64,000 nucleotides of DNA from Ceratodon purpureus (GCA_014871385.1 CM026432.1:4877669-4941668), one strand, 5' to 3'; shown: positions 1 through 11,738, numbered from the stretch's first letter. Numbers and translations are program-made. The notes: a model not told the origin generated them from the letters alone.

Positions 1-1256
1 ATCTTGATTTTGTAAATAGGCCTCTTTATACCAAATGATGGCTTTTGTCAAAAAATTATGTGGTTTGAGGGTCCTTAAATATTAATATAACTCAAAATAA
101 AATCATCTAAATAAGGTTTGCAAATTTTTACGTCTTTTGGTGCCAAAATTTTAAACTACTATGATGTCATAATTAGTCACTTTTATGATAAACATGGTGA
201 TAGATCATTACATACTAAAAATCAGACATAGTAAATTATTGTAGCATTTTTCTAAACAAAAATGTTAGAAGAAAGGCCAAGTTGTCTTTTAATTCATGAA
301 GGTACTAGAGGTGTATATCCAAAACACTCAAACTTCTTGACTTTCAAAATTTACAGCTTAATAACCAGCATAATTTCTTTGATGTAAAGTCTTTTGTGTT
401 AAAAAATAGTATTTATCATCTTTTTGCATCTTTGTAAATGTTCTCTACAAATTCACAATAATATAGAAGATGCATGAGGAGCTTGACTTAATTTCTAAAA
501 CTCTTTTTCTAGATATTTTAATTTCAAGAGCTATAAGTATAAAAATCTTCGAATTGAAGTATAATAGAATTAGGTAATCACTTCTACTAAGAATCTTCAT
601 TAAAGTCACAAAGTATTATGGCTTAGACTAACATTATCAACATAAGAATAATATGGCCCTTTTAATACCTTTGGTACATCGAGACAATTTTCTTATAGTT
701 TTGTGTATATTTTCACGATAAGCACATTTTAATGTGCATTCATTTTTTTCTTCTTGATCATAGAAATTTTCAAGTTTAAATAATTTTAAAAAGTTCATAT
801 TAAAACAATGCAAATCAATATACACTAGATAGTGTAGTAACCTATTGGCTATAGCAAATCATTAGTATTTTTGGCACCTAAGCACAATCATTCTATAAGC
901 AATCACAAAACTATTATTGCACTTTTAAAATATGTGAAGACCTCATGAAAGGTTCATTGGTAATAATACTTGTACTATTTATTGTAATGATTGACATTAT
1001 TCAATCAATAGATATTCATATTAAAATATTTTAATATAAAAAGGTTAATTGGTAATAATAGTTCCACTATATTTTATTGGTATTTATTATTGCTGATGGC
1101 AAAAAATTCATTGCAGGGATTTTTTTTATAACATCCAGCAATTTCATTTTGTCACTAGGGTACATCATTATAGTTGTGTGATTTGCAAGAAGTTGATCAT
1201 CAATTTGCCATCTTAGCTCACGAGGCATGTTTGAGCTGCAAAGCTTGTTTTGGCTG
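1..1256. other. AT-rich stretch, no gene seen
   Basis: Very AT-rich sequence. The only open frames are short and low-complexity. No RNA gene, clear repeat or conserved protein was recognised. Confidence 0.5.
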
Positions 1257-1463
1257 TCATCCAATGGAAGGGACACCAGCAACAGTACCATTGGGATTGA
1301 CATCAAGCCAAACGCGATCAAGTCTGAAGTCTTGGATCCGCATGAAGCCCTTGGGCCCATATATGACAGTTACACCAAGGTAGTCTTCAGTAATTTTACT
1401 GATGGCTGCTTTGTAATCCTTCCCAACCAATTCTGGCCATCCTGGGTTTAGCCCTGAGATCAT
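1257..1463 (-). CDS. potato inhibitor I-like serine proteinase inhibitor
   Basis: Translation from the ATG at 1463 gives 68 residues. It starts MISGLNPGWPELVGKD and ends DVNPNGTVAGVPSIG before TGA. The WPELVGK start, the FRLDRVWLDVN strand and the final VP-x-IG are the hallmarks of potato inhibitor I (family I13), small proteins that block subtilisin- and chymotrypsin-like proteases. The length is normal for a mature inhibitor. The reactive-loop region reads VTVIYGPKGFMRIQDF, and the P1 residue cannot be set with confidence. No signal peptide is in the same exon. Family members are often secreted or vacuolar, and a splice acceptor (ATCTCAG) lies just after the ATG, so an upstream signal-peptide exon is possible. 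A second, more divergent copy lies about 0.5 kb upstream on the same strand. Confidence 0.6.
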   Translation of the reverse strand: MISGLNPGWPELVGKDYKAAISKITEDYLGVTVIYGPKGFMRIQDFRLDRVWLDVNPNGTVAGVPSIG

Positions 1464-1843
1464 CAAAGGCAATTTTATTTATTTTTATCAATTTGTGTTT
1501 GATTGTAAGCCTCAGGTGTGGATTTTGGTTAAATCATTCTGTGTTGTGTTATCATATGCCATATTTCAATGATAAGAATTGTAAGAATTTGTTGCTATAT
1601 CCATGTTATCAGAATTGAAACTAAGAATTTATTGCTATATCGATGGTAAACCTTTGAATTTGTAAATCAAAATTGTATTCATAATTATAAAATACCTACA
1701 TTATGTAATGCCGGTGTTTTTACTTAAATATAACCATTTAGGATGGTTATGAATGCAAGGGTATTGAGAATGGCCATTTGCAGCAAGATGGAGTATGTAA
1801 AGCGAAGATGTGTTGTTATCATTTGAAACCCTAATTTTGTGAA

Positions 1844-1962
1844 TGCTCTCTACCTCTCTCTACTCCCTCTTTTTTCTCTCTACTCCCTCTTTTTTCTCTC
1901 TACCTCTCTCTACTCCCTCTTTTTTCTCTCTCTTATCACGCCCTCTCTTTTTCTCTCTCCTG
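1844..1962. repeat. CT-rich microsatellite/minisatellite
   Basis: Imperfect repeats of CTCTACTCCCTCTTTTTT and CTCTCTAC between the two inhibitor-like ORFs. Nothing else was seen in the gap 1464-1985. Confidence 0.8.
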
Positions 1963-1985
1963 TAACATGTGAGTGAAACCACTTT

Positions 1986-2291
1986 TCATGTGATGCATGG
2001 AATAACTCCCCTCCGTCCGGCTACATGATCAAGAACTACAGGTTTATATATGAGAATTATAGACATACTATTAGGATGCCAGGTGCCCCGTTTTGGAATT
2101 TCATACACAGCACCACCATCTCCATCCACATAGAGCCAGACATCTGAGGTACTCCCGGGGTTAGGAGGTGGCACCCCTGAGCTTGGTGGCTGAACAAATA
2201 CATTCTCCACCAGTCCATCCTTCTTCAGGTTCAGAAGGGCATCCTCAAGTGTGGCATGTAGAAGCTCTGGCCATGCATCCTTCTCATGCCC
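1986..2291 (-). CDS. divergent potato inhibitor I-like ORF (3' exon)
   Basis: Reading from a likely acceptor (GTGGCACAG, exon from 2291), the frame gives HEKDAWPELLHATLEDALL, then a proline-rich loop, then DVWLYVDGDGGAVYEIPKRG and a 30-residue tail to a stop. The WPEL start, the helix, the VWLYVDGDG strand and the closing IP-x-RG follow the order of inhibitor I. The loop is longer and proline-rich (PPSSGVPPPNPGS) and the C-terminus is extended, so inhibition is doubtful. No ATG starts this frame, which suggests a 3' exon whose 5' exon I could not identify. It sits in the same orientation as the copy at 1257-1463, consistent with an old tandem duplication. Confidence 0.4.
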   Translation of the reverse strand, partial: GHEKDAWPELLHATLEDALLNLKKDGLVENVFVQPPSSGVPPPNPGSTSDVWLYVDGDGGAVYEIPKRGTWHPNSMSIILIYKPVVLDHVAGRRGVIPCIT

Positions 2292-2366
2292 TGTGCCACA
2301 ACATTGGTAAACCCCATTACTTTGCACCTTGAGATAATATGAAAGCAAGTATTTTTTGCCTAGCAC

Positions 2367-3340
2367 TAAGTATTATGAATTTAATGAAGTAAGGCTCCAC
2401 AAAGCCTAGCACACCCCAGTTGGTGAATTATGAAGACACTATCAATATTATAAATTTCATGACAGTAAGGGCTTCCAAAATTCAAATCCACCACACATCA
2501 TGTGACATTTTGTGGAGCACACCACTAAGTACCTACCATCATCTGAAAATCTGGATATTGTAAGCTTTCTGTAGTTTTAAGGCATAACAATGAATATCAA
2601 TTTGCCATGATTGATGAAGAATAACCTTGAAGGTGAAAGAGGCCGTAAACACTGCAAGTTGACATTGTGGACCATGTCAATGCATATGCAACAAATATTG
2701 TCCACCTTTGAGGCAGCAGCATTGTATCCATGGATTTGGTATTAAATTTTGAACATGATTGAAATTGAAGGCTAAGAGAGAAGATGTTTTTTTCTATTCA
2801 CCAGGACCATGACAAATGAGAAATAAGCAGTTCAAGACCTGATTAATGTTTCAAAAGGAAGGTCACTATACAACAACACAATGTTTCCTTTGAGGGGACT
2901 GTATTAGGGGGTTTAGACATTCAGATATTGCTTATGTCTTGGCTGGTTTTGAAATAAGGTAAAGAGACATGCCCAAATTTCAGATGTGCACAGGTGGGGT
3001 GTTGATTTTTCTTTTTGAGCGCTCCACAAAGGTGGTAGAAGAGCAGCGCTAAAAAAAACAAAATTTTCCCCATGCCTATGATTTATACAAATTTTGCAAG
3101 TAAACCTCATAGAGTGACCATTAATCAATCATAGGGTACGTGGATTATCCATAGGTTGGATTCCTAAATCTGCAAAGTTAATGATTTAAAACAGCGTACA
3201 CAAACCCCTTGACAACAATCCAAAATTGCCCCAAAAATAATCACAAGAGCGGGTAATCTCGTGAGGGCGGTGGGGTTTCACAACTGTCGGGGTGTGGAAA
3301 GGTGCCCCTTGTAGGCTCAAATCCTATGCAAGTGAAGTAG
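2367..3340. other. no gene recognised
   Basis: Mixed-composition DNA with only short, unrelated open frames. No repeat or RNA gene was recognised. Confidence 0.4.
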
Positions 3341-3499
3341 CGGACCCAACATGTGTGGCTCCTATAGCAACACAGCTACATATCCGGATCTGCTCACCTG
3401 AGTGCCAATCCGGCCCATTTGATGGCCAAAATTGGACAAAAGGACCCTAGATCCTCCCCACCCTTGTACTCATAGTCGCTTCCGTCCAATGGGTTGGTT

Positions 3500-3730
3500 C
3501 TGGTACTTGTGGCCTTCTTCCTCGCAACCGTTGCGCTCCTCCTTGTTGCCTTCACGCTCCTCCTTCTTGCTTTCGCGCTCCACCTTCTTGCCTTCGCGCT
3601 CCACCTCGCAGCCTCCGCACTCATGTCGCAATCTCGGAGCTCCACCTCGCAGCATGCACGCTCCAGTTCGCAGCCTCCGCGCTCCACCTCGCAGCCAAAG
3701 CGCTGCCGCGACGCTCTATCACTCTGCCAT
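3500..3730. repeat. degenerate CTCC(T/A)CCTCGC-type minisatellite
   Basis: A run of imperfect units of about 12-27 bp built from GCGCTCC(A/T)CCT(C/T)GCAGCC and CTTCTTGCCTTCGCGCTCC. It is open in several frames on both strands, which is why long low-complexity ORFs appear here. I see no real gene. Confidence 0.6.
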
Positions 3731-3986
3731 ACATCAGTGCGCTCCATCTCCCTCACCTGCATCAACGTGCTCATACCTTCTCGCACCTCTATGCTGGATG
3801 TGCTTGTTCTCCTCAGTGAAGAACCTGTACGGTGGAGCTGGTGGATAGAAGGCTCCCACATGCGAATTCAAATAAGGTGGGAAGACTCCTGGAGTGTGCA
3901 TCCATGGATATGAGAATGGAGGAGGTCACAGTGCTTGAGGTGCATCTACTGGAGGCGCCTACGATGGCTGCAGTGGCTCTACCCTC

Positions 3987-4232
3987 TCACTTCAATGCCC
4001 CCTTCTTACTCCAAGAGATTTTCTGGTTTGTATCTCCATCTTCTTCTGTTGTTTTTTCCTTACTCATTCTTGTGCGCGCTCTTCCTTCAATCTTTGCTAT
4101 TTTTCTTTTCAGTGCCTTCCGTTGCTCTTTAGTAGCTTCTTTGTCTTCTTTCTTCTTCTTTGCAGCTGTAGCTATGGCCTCTTTTTTTGCTAAAACTTCT
4201 TTTAAACTAGTAACATAATCCCTTGATGTCAT
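3987..4232 (-). pseudogene. lysine-rich C-terminal fragment, probably of the pogo-like transposase
   Basis: An 81-residue frame starting MTSRDYVTSLKEVLAKKEA, followed by a charged stretch rich in Lys and Glu (AAKKKKEDKEATKEQRKALKRK). Plant pogo/Tigger-like transposases commonly end with such a basic coiled region. It lies downstream of, and in the same orientation as, the decayed transposase at 5929-7090, so I assign it tentatively to that element. It could also be an unrelated low-complexity ORF. Confidence 0.35.
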
Positions 4233-4843
4233 GATTATGCTACTTGTGTAGTCTAGAAGAGGTTGCTGCCTTCTTCTTTTTTTAGCAGAAATAATCTATT
4301 TAGCAATGAGAGGAAGTTATCAACGCTTTGCTTATTTCCCTCATGGCATTGTGCTCAAAATTCTGGATCTATGGTAATATGTTGGTCATTCAAATCATAG
4401 TTGCTTTCTTCTCCATTTTACACATCTACATATTAATATCTTGTAGGTGCTTGTCTTGCTGTTTCATCTTGCCTCATATCAGTCCCCCATGTTCCGGATT
4501 CTAAGCCCTCCTTGCCCCCCCTTGTGTTTTGCAGATTGGCTACACAGGAATTGCCTCCTCATCTGCCAACATTTGGCGTTGAAGAGTCGGAGTTGGCTCC
4601 GCTCCAGTGGCTTCGCTGCCCCGTACGCCTAATCAGTTGGCTGCGGTGTCAAGGAGCAGGTCATCCTTGCGGCCATGTTGTTCATCTTCGTCACCGTCTT
4701 CATCCGCCTGATCGTCGCAGCCCAATTATGCTCCCCCTTCTGTGCAACTTTGTTGCAGCCCTGGTATGCTCCCGCTCATTAATGCGTCCTTGTCGCGGCC
4801 CCACCTTTCTTCATATTTCTAGCCATGATGATCTTCTTGGTCG

Positions 4844-5583
4844 GGTGTTAGCATGGTAAAGTAGACCAGTAATTGCAATGTGTGATCACTAGAAAGTGAA
4901 TATGAAGTGTGCTGTTTTTTGAAGCTCTAAGCTGATTTTGAGCATTTTGGTGTAGTTTTTGAGCATTTTAGTCACTTTTTAGGGTGTCACGAGGTATCTA
5001 ATAAGCAACTTCACAAAAAGAACATCTTCAATTGATACTTAATTTGACCACTAGTTCTAAATCATGAAAATAAACTTTTCCAAAGTTTTGATTTCTTCAT
5101 TTGGGGCCCTCTATTGTCTTTAGAGGATGTTTTTTCCAATTTGAAAAACAATGTTCGGTGAAAAAAAACTCACTAAAAGTACCGCAGAAGTGACCCTCTT
5201 AAAAAACATCCTTGCCACACTTTTGGAACCCTAAACCAATTGATGAGTATATGAATTGACTATTTTAGAATACCTCTTAAACATACACAGGGCCCCTCAT
5301 CATCAAAAGTGATTTTTAGATAGTTTTTGATTCTTTTCTAGCCACTTTTTCAAATGGTCACATTCACTTTGCTTGGACTTAAAGCCCTCATACAATAACT
5401 TAAAAGTGTCTACTTTGCATGAAACTTTTCCAAGTTGTACAAAAACAAGTTGAGAATCTATATTAGCAAAAAAATTTGACTTCAATTACATTTTTCCATC
5501 ACTTTTGCATAATTTTAGCAAAAGGGCTGAAATTGACAAATAGTTAACCACTTTTTTGGTACACTTTACCATGCTTACACCCG
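4844..5583. mobile_element. non-autonomous TIR element, copy 1
   Basis: Inverted ends GGGTGTTAGCATGGTAAAGT and, from the other side, GGGTGTAAGCATGGTAAAGT bound about 740 bp without coding capacity. Much of the interior (4890-5290) recurs inverted at 46.08-46.49 kb, showing a dispersed family. It splits the GC-richer DNA between the two pogo-like pieces. Confidence 0.6.
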
Positions 5584-5928
5584 GTCCTAATCACCATCGC
5601 CGACTCCCTTGTCTTCATCGCGTAGTTGTGGTCCCGGCCCTCCTCAATGGCAACTGCTTTGCGGCACTAAGCTGGCTGCAGTCTGCGCGCGCCTTCGCTA
5701 CACAACTGTAATCCGAGCTAGACTCGCCCCTACATGCCGCCAATGACCGGATTTGCACTCCTAGTCTGGCCCCTCCTCACTCATTTTTTAACTCCCGACT
5801 GCCCCGACCTTCCCACTCCTCACATGCGGCACTCGAATCTCCTTCATTTGAGCTTTCCCTATTAGAAAATTCACAACCCTCCTACCCCTCCTCGAAACCT
5901 ACTCTAGGATTTTTGCAGCGACTGCTTG

Positions 5929-7090
5929 CTAATTTAGTGGCCAAATGCCTGTTTTTTGAAACCCTGACTTGATGAACATTGCAGTCAGGGATTTCTCAGA
6001 TGTCCATTCACAGAGGTCAATTTTTTCTACCTTCTTGCTCTTGTATGTTAAAAGTCGAGCAATCTTTAATTTGTCTAAATGCAGTCTTAAAAGATTTAAA
6101 ACATGATACATTCAAGGATTGTAGGGCATGGGATGTATGGCTAGGTAAGGAAATGATACCTAAACCCGAGTTCATGGCAACTGCAACTACTTCCAAGTTA
6201 ACATGTGAATTATGTCCATCTAAAATTAGCAAGTGCATGTTAGTGTTGTCAATTCCTGTTGTTTTCTTTAAAATGCCAATGAAATGTGACATCCGGGATT
6301 CAAACACCCACTTAGTCATCTATGCGGTAGGTTGTATGGCTATGACAGCATCCGACTCACAGTTTTGGATGTAGTCTTGAAGAAAGTAAGTTCCTTTCTA
6401 AATATAGAAGTTAGGGATTTTTCCTCCTACAGCATTGATACAAGAGAGGATAGACAGATGCTCACGTTGGTTTGGCTCTATGATGTAGACAGACTTGCTA
6501 TCTAATTTAGCTAACACTGTTGCCCCTCCACATCTCCCTACATGTACACGACTCTTATCATAGTTTCAAATGTGAGAGGATGGATAGTTGAAGTTGTTAT
6601 AAAACTCCTGCAGGTTAGAGCAAAGGGTTGCTGCATTGTAGGACATAATCCCCTAGGGCCTCCCCATCTCTAAGGGCTAACTTTTCCTAGACACTAGATC
6701 TGGATGTCTAAGTTTAAAGCTTCTAAGCCATGACTTTCCAGGGACCCCATTGTGACTCCATGTTGTTTCTCTTGTTTGTGTTGCCATTGCCACTTTTATT
6801 CTAAATTGCCTTGAAGTCAATGGGTGTCCTAGATCTTACATCTTAAAGCAATAATCCCGTAAATCCCCTTCATCCTCTTTACTTAACGATGTATTTGTTT
6901 TCCTCTTCCTCCTGATCACTCTGCCATATAGATGATCTCTCAAAGAGGTATAAGGGATTCCAAAGGTACGTGGAGCAACCCTTACCTTCATACTCTGATA
7001 TGTGACTGCATCCATAGCTTGTTTTAATGCTGCATCTGTCGAGTTCCCTTGTTTTTTCAATGCACCCCTTCCTTGTGAGCTTCTGGTCAC
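5929..7090 (-). pseudogene. decayed pogo/Tigger-like (Tc1/mariner superfamily) transposase
   Basis: Conserved pieces occur in the right order on the minus strand. First is a psq-type helix-turn-helix (ALKQAMDAV then FGIPYTSLRDHLYGR, 6836-7090). A Tc5/CENP-B-type second HTH (GVPGKSWLRSFKLRHPDL) follows. Then comes the DDE core with LLILDGHNSHVNLEVV and LPSHTSHALQSLNVSCF (6017-6319), and the family's closing block SGFQKTGIWPLN (5929-6111). Stops and frame changes separate the pieces, and there is an intron-like donor (AAGAT/GTAAGA) after the first HTH. No intact reading frame remains. TIRs were not identified. Confidence 0.75.
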
Positions 7091-7099
7091 TCATACAAT

Positions 7100-8160
7100 G
7101 TTAGTTGGAGCTGATTGAGTAGCTTGGAAGGGAGCTATCATGGTCTCTACATGTCTCACTCTAAAATCGAACTAAGTTTGACTTCTCTCCCCCCATGTAG
7201 ATGCACATCTTAATCCCACTTTCCTAGGTCTATCGCTTTTCACACTCAAAGTTTGTGATATGTTTTGTTGTCCTCCACTTGCAATAGAGTTGACATTGAG
7301 AGTGGGGTTAGAAATTCTATATCTACTCCTCTCTTGTTGCAATTGAGCCATGTGGTTATCAAAGCCTAATCCCCCTCTTTGCCCACTCTTAAATGAAAAT
7401 TGCCCTCCTACAACATACACTTGAGTTTCTGGAATTTCCTCACTACTCTAAAAGCATTCACTGTCCTCTACAAAGGTGTCAATGACTACTCAAATAACCT
7501 CCAATGTCCACTCTAAACTCCACTCTATTTGCAACACTAAAACCACCATGGTTCCTCACAAACACAAGCACTCATGCATGTAAATATGTCCTTCTTGGAT
7601 TGCAATTAAAACCATACTACCACAACAAGCCATCTTTTTACAAGCCTAAATCCACCCCCCTTTATTACAAAATTAGCCCACTTTGGAGGTTATTTTTTGA
7701 ACTAACAAATTCTTAAATATATCCCAACTACCCCTCCCCTCCTCTCCTTCATGAACTCTGAAATACATTTTTTCATCCAAACAAATGCTCATCTCCACCC
7801 TGTTGTACCCCTAAAACTGGCCTATGAACAATAAAAGCACCCTAGAGGGCGCTTTTGTAAATCCCTTTGAGTAGGTCAATAGACCGTGCTCTAGATCCTA
7901 GGGGGCAGCATTTGGACCCGGGCAAGAATCAGTCTCTTTACCTAAGGTATGATCCAAAAGTCATGTGGTTGAAGGCATTGAGAGCAGCAAAGTTGTTTTA
8001 GTCAAATCTTTGTTTTTCGAACCAGGGCAATAATCCACGCAAATTGGTACGATGGAAGAAGGAAGAGGAAGGAAAAAAGAAGAAAAAACGCAATACATAG
8101 AACATCGCCTTATATCCACAAATACAATTTGTACCCAACAGTAGTGGAAATGATGAACAC
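7100..8160. other. no confident gene
   Basis: Open frames here, including an 82-residue minus-strand frame at 7172-7420 rich in Gln, Ser and Gly, match nothing I recognise. The stretch may belong to the N-terminal side of the pogo-like element. Confidence 0.3.
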
Positions 8161-8165
8161 AAACT

Positions 8166-8214
8166 AGTGACCAATTACACCAAAAAATCAAACTTTTTGG
8201 TGTAATTGGTCACT
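8166..8214. repeat. perfect 21 bp-arm hairpin
   Basis: AGTGACCAATTACACCAAAAA is followed 7 bases later by its exact reverse complement. Transcripts of either strand would fold into a tight stem-loop. It may be the remnant of a small palindromic element or a foldback MITE. Confidence 0.75.
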
Positions 8215-8543
8215 GGTTGGTGTTCATCTTTGGTGTATTTGCATTCATTAGCCTCAACTAGGGTGCCAAGAGCCCAAGTTCCATAGGGGTAGCAAACATC
8301 TTGTTGCTCAAGGCAACCGAACAAGACATAGTGAAGTAGCAAAAACAAAGTGGCCACTTGTCTACTTTGAAATTTGGAAGTCATTTCCATCTTGCCAAAC
8401 TTGCACTCTTCCCCCCTCAAATTGGTCTTGTGCCCTAAAATATGGTCCCTCCTGCTCAATTTAGCCAATGCTTTGTTGTGCACTATGTTCCAATTTCTAA
8501 GTACTTCAATGCAATGGTTCATTGTTGCCTTCTCGGCATCCAA
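8175..8543 (-). CDS. hypothetical ORF, 122 codons
   Basis: An open frame beginning MDAEKATMNHCIEVLRNWN and ending in the hairpin arm (TNYTKKFDFLV). It has a mixed composition and a short hydrophobic run (ATLFLLLHYVLFG). I recognise no domain. Its 3' end overlaps the hairpin at 8166-8214, which argues against a conserved gene. It may be a chance ORF. Confidence 0.15.
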   Translation of the reverse strand: MDAEKATMNHCIEVLRNWNIVHNKALAKLSRRDHILGHKTNLRGEECKFGKMEMTSKFQSRQVATLFLLLHYVLFGCLEQQDVCYPYGTWALGTLVEANECKYTKDEHQPVTNYTKKFDFLV

Positions 8544-9181
8544 CGGAGTTATTTTACTTTAATTATGCATTATTTTTGTCCAAGTTTATTGGTGTTGTTG
8601 TCAGAGCATAGTTTTGGGTGAGGGAGAGTGTACACTGGGTGGCTACATTTATAGGTTTGGAACTTTGAAAGGTGGCAATGACAGAAATTGGTGCAAGAAA
8701 GAGAGGTTAGTGGATCATGGACAGCGTTTTTTTTAGTCCTACATGTTCAGAAGCCTAGGTGGCTCCAATAATATTTGTTGCACCAAGACTGTGGCGAAAT
8801 TTTTAAATAGGGAGACAAAGTCAGCTGGCTCGAGTGTTCGATTCAGAGGCAAATACCTGGCTTCATTGGCTATTTTGAACATAATAACAAATGACTGTGG
8901 GCGACAAATTTTCTTTTCATGAAACTATTACTGGCGATAAAGCCTTCTATTAACAAGAGAATCTGGCATCTCTCTCTAGAAATACTTAGGAAAATATCAC
9001 AACAGTTCAACAATCAAACATGCTCACAACTTCCATAATATTGTTCAAAGTTATCAGAGAGAAGAAATTGTTCAAAATGAGAGCATGAGAGATTCAAAGT
9101 TCATGACAGTCTAGCTGTGGTATAGAAAAATCATCATACATGACATTAATCGCCTTCCCTGCAGTTGCTGCTACACTAAGA

Positions 9182-9296
9182 GTCACCGCAACAGACACCA
9201 TAAGCACCACAACAGACACCGCAACCAGCAACACTAAGCACCGCAACAGACACCACAACCAGCAACACTAAGCACCGCAACAGACACCCTAAGCTG
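9182..9296. repeat. CACCGCAACAGACACC tandem repeat
   Basis: About four imperfect units built from CACCGCAACAGACACC and ACCAGCAACACTAAG. Confidence 0.7.
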
Positions 9297-9882
9297 CCCA
9301 TTGCACCCGTTGAGTCCCCCCAAGCTCGAAACTCAGCTCCTCCAAACTCCAAAACACCAATCCAATTCCGGGAATTCATAACACCTGCCAATAAACCAAT
9401 CACATTTTTATCTCAAAAACTATCATCAACTACCCCGAGAGCTCAAATTCAACTCACGCCACATCAATCCTACATCAGTTCACTCAAAGACCAGCCATCC
9501 CAGAACTCCATACCACCTTTAACTCATTCTGGTACGTGGATATTGAAATACTTACTTTCGGAAGCAAAATATACATTTGTCAATGTCGGAATGGAACCAG
9601 ACTAAAACTCTTGGCTACGTTGACGTTACATGACTTTCCAAACAAAGAGCGTGAAAATGTATTGAAAACCTTTACCCACCTCCTTAACATACAAGATTAC
9701 ATATGTGACACATGATCAATGCGCAACTTGATATACACGCATGCAATAATTCAATTCAAGCGCAAGAACTCACAGCTCAATAAACCCTAAGTACAGAACA
9801 ATCAATTGAAGCAAAAATGAAACTCTTATTAAGCTCAAGAAACTTACAAGTGACCACAACATTCCGCCAATTGAAGCATACA

Positions 9883-9992
9883 CAAAGTGAAATAGTGCTC
9901 ACGAGTCACTGCTTGCAAACAGCATACAAACAGCCACTACCTCCAAACACCATACACAAACTGAAATAGTGCTCACGAGTCACTGCTTGCAT
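9883..9992. repeat. direct repeat, about 40 bp, two copies
   Basis: CATACACAAA(G/C)TGAAATAGTG followed by CTCACGAGTCACTGCTTGCA occurs twice, about 67 bp apart. Confidence 0.8.
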
Positions 9993-11389
9993 GAACGTCA
10001 GTATGCGGCAATTTGTTTTGTAACTCACTTGTAGTCTGAGCATCGCCAATTTGCCATAGCTGAGTACTGCGATTTCTCATGGTCCTGACTCCTCATCGAT
10101 GAGAAAATCTGACTGTTGCATTCTCACTCTCCTCCCCGCTCAATTCCTTCGTTTGAAACTTCATGAGTCAGGATCAAGGCACTTGGACAATGACCCGCAG
10201 AGTTGTTGTATCTGCACACTGATTTGTGAATTTGTGAATCTTCGAAACCCTAGATTAGGATCACAGTTGGGTACGCACAATATTGTTTTCAAGTTCAGGA
10301 AATCTCAAGAACATCTTTACACAATGCTTTCCACTCAAGCTATGGTACAGAAGGTGGCATATGAGGTATAGAAAAAGAGTAGAATCTGTGGGAAACGGAA
10401 ATCACAGCAATTTGTAATACTATCTTCAAGGCACAACTATCGAGTGGCGACTAAACAACAATTTGTGAAGTCCCAAAAGAGAAATTGGCGACTTGAACCC
10501 TCAGACTGTAAAGCAATATGGCGAAAGGAGTGGCTGAGATGGGAGAAACCCTGGCGACTTGTCATTGAGAGATCGTGGCGGTTCACAGAAAGTGGCGCCA
10601 ACGACGTGGGGGAAAGTAACAGCTTGCTCCAACGCCTGGCGACGGGAGCCTCACGATCAGGTGATACCTGGCTCCCACCATCAGACGGTTAACAAATTAC
10701 TGGCGACAAAAAATATAAATTGTTCATTTATTTCCCATTGGTGAGAGAACCCAGCCTTGCCATGTCAAAAATTGGCTTTTTGTCGCCAGTAAAAAAAATG
10801 TTGATCATGGGCCTTGGTGATTTATGGAATGAGCACAAGTACATCATCATAGATACATTTATATTTAGCAATAATATTGTTTGTCTTCCTCACTGACTTC
10901 TTTGCTTCAAGTATTGTGATTCTGCTCTTATGGCATTAGTCTTGGTTTGGTTCAAGGTAAGTTCTTAATTTGCATCATTTGCCAAGGTGGGAGCAATGGT
11001 CTCTCAAGTTTTGGATTAACAAAAGAAGCATGCTCAAGAAACACTTCCCACTTTGTATTATACTAAGGTCTTTGATTCTCAGAGGGAGGTTCTTGCGTTG
11101 TCAAGGCCGTGTAAGTTTGACACAAAAATTCTTTCTCTAGTTTGTCTGATAGGCCTGATAGCTTGATGCGACTTGCTTGTGTTGTGTCATTTAAGGATGC
11201 CTCCGAAGATTTGAGAGAAGAAGGGAGCGATGGGAGCACAAATTTTAAGCCTTGTGACGTAGGTTCAAGGGTCTTGGATTCAAAGCCAATGGTACCGCAT
11301 ATTAAAGTTGGGAAGAAAGTGGCATGTCATCTTTTCTTTTCTAGTCTGATCTTGTTGTTACCTGCTTTGGAGGTCAAGGATAAGAGTTT

Positions 11390-11600
11390 CTTCAAAAGAA
11401 GCTGTCAAAACTATGTGCAGAAGTTTCAATCCTCTTGGGCACATAGTTGCGGAGATAGTGAAGTGTACAATTTGTACAAGGATTGAGAAGCAGGCCATTA
11501 TCATTTGCATGGAAAAAGACCATCTAAACAAACACGCTTGCTGGAAGTGTACATATGGAATCAAGACAACGGAAAGAGTGATGAAAAGAAATTAGTATCA
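11390..11600 (+). pseudogene. zinc-finger fragment, possibly from a hAT-like transposase
   Basis: One frame reads KCTICTRIEKQAIIICMEKD followed by HLNKH, i.e. C-x2-C and a KDHLxKH spacing typical of BED-like fingers at the start of transposon proteins. The preceding sequence that fits (YVQKFQSSWAH) is in another frame, so the piece is broken. The large MULE is inserted just downstream. Confidence 0.3.
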
Positions 11601-11650
11601 TGTCCGCTAGAAAAAAATAGTTCAAAAATAAAAGGATGTTTGCACCCTTG

Positions 11651-11660
11651 GGGCCTAACA
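11651..11660. repeat. left target-site duplication of large MULE
   Basis: GGGCCTAACA, identical to the 10 bp at 29259-29268. MULEs typically duplicate 8-11 bp on insertion. Confidence 0.9.
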
Positions 11661-11738
11661 GAGGGAAGCTTGTACGTGAGCGGAGAGCGCAGAGCGGAGA
11701 GCGGTGAGCGCAGATTTGGAGAGCGGAGAGCACAGAAT
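11661..11738 (+). repeat. left TIR of large MULE
   Basis: Begins GAGGGAAGCTTGTACGTGAG and continues with GAGCGGAGAGCG-type repeats to CACAGAAT. It contains one extra GAGCGGAGA relative to the right TIR. Further in, GACCCTATGACCGTGGAA (about 11851) matches GACCCTATAACCGTGGAA inside the right end, so the homology extends to about 200 bp. Confidence 0.9.

Larger units (their letters stand above)
8928..10791. mobile_element. possible TIR-bounded element (TTACTGGCGAYAAA ends)
   Basis: TTACTGGCGATAAAGCC at 8928 is matched in inverted orientation by GGCTTTTTGTCGCCAGTAA ending near 10790. An internal copy of the same end at about 10697 forms a 16 bp-arm inverted repeat with the right end. No target-site duplication or transposase was seen. 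The interior holds short tandem and direct repeats and only small unassigned ORFs. Confidence 0.35.

Noticed and set aside
3394-3913. Overlapping long ORFs on both strands
   Set aside because: They arise from a GC-rich minisatellite; no domain and low complexity in every frame.
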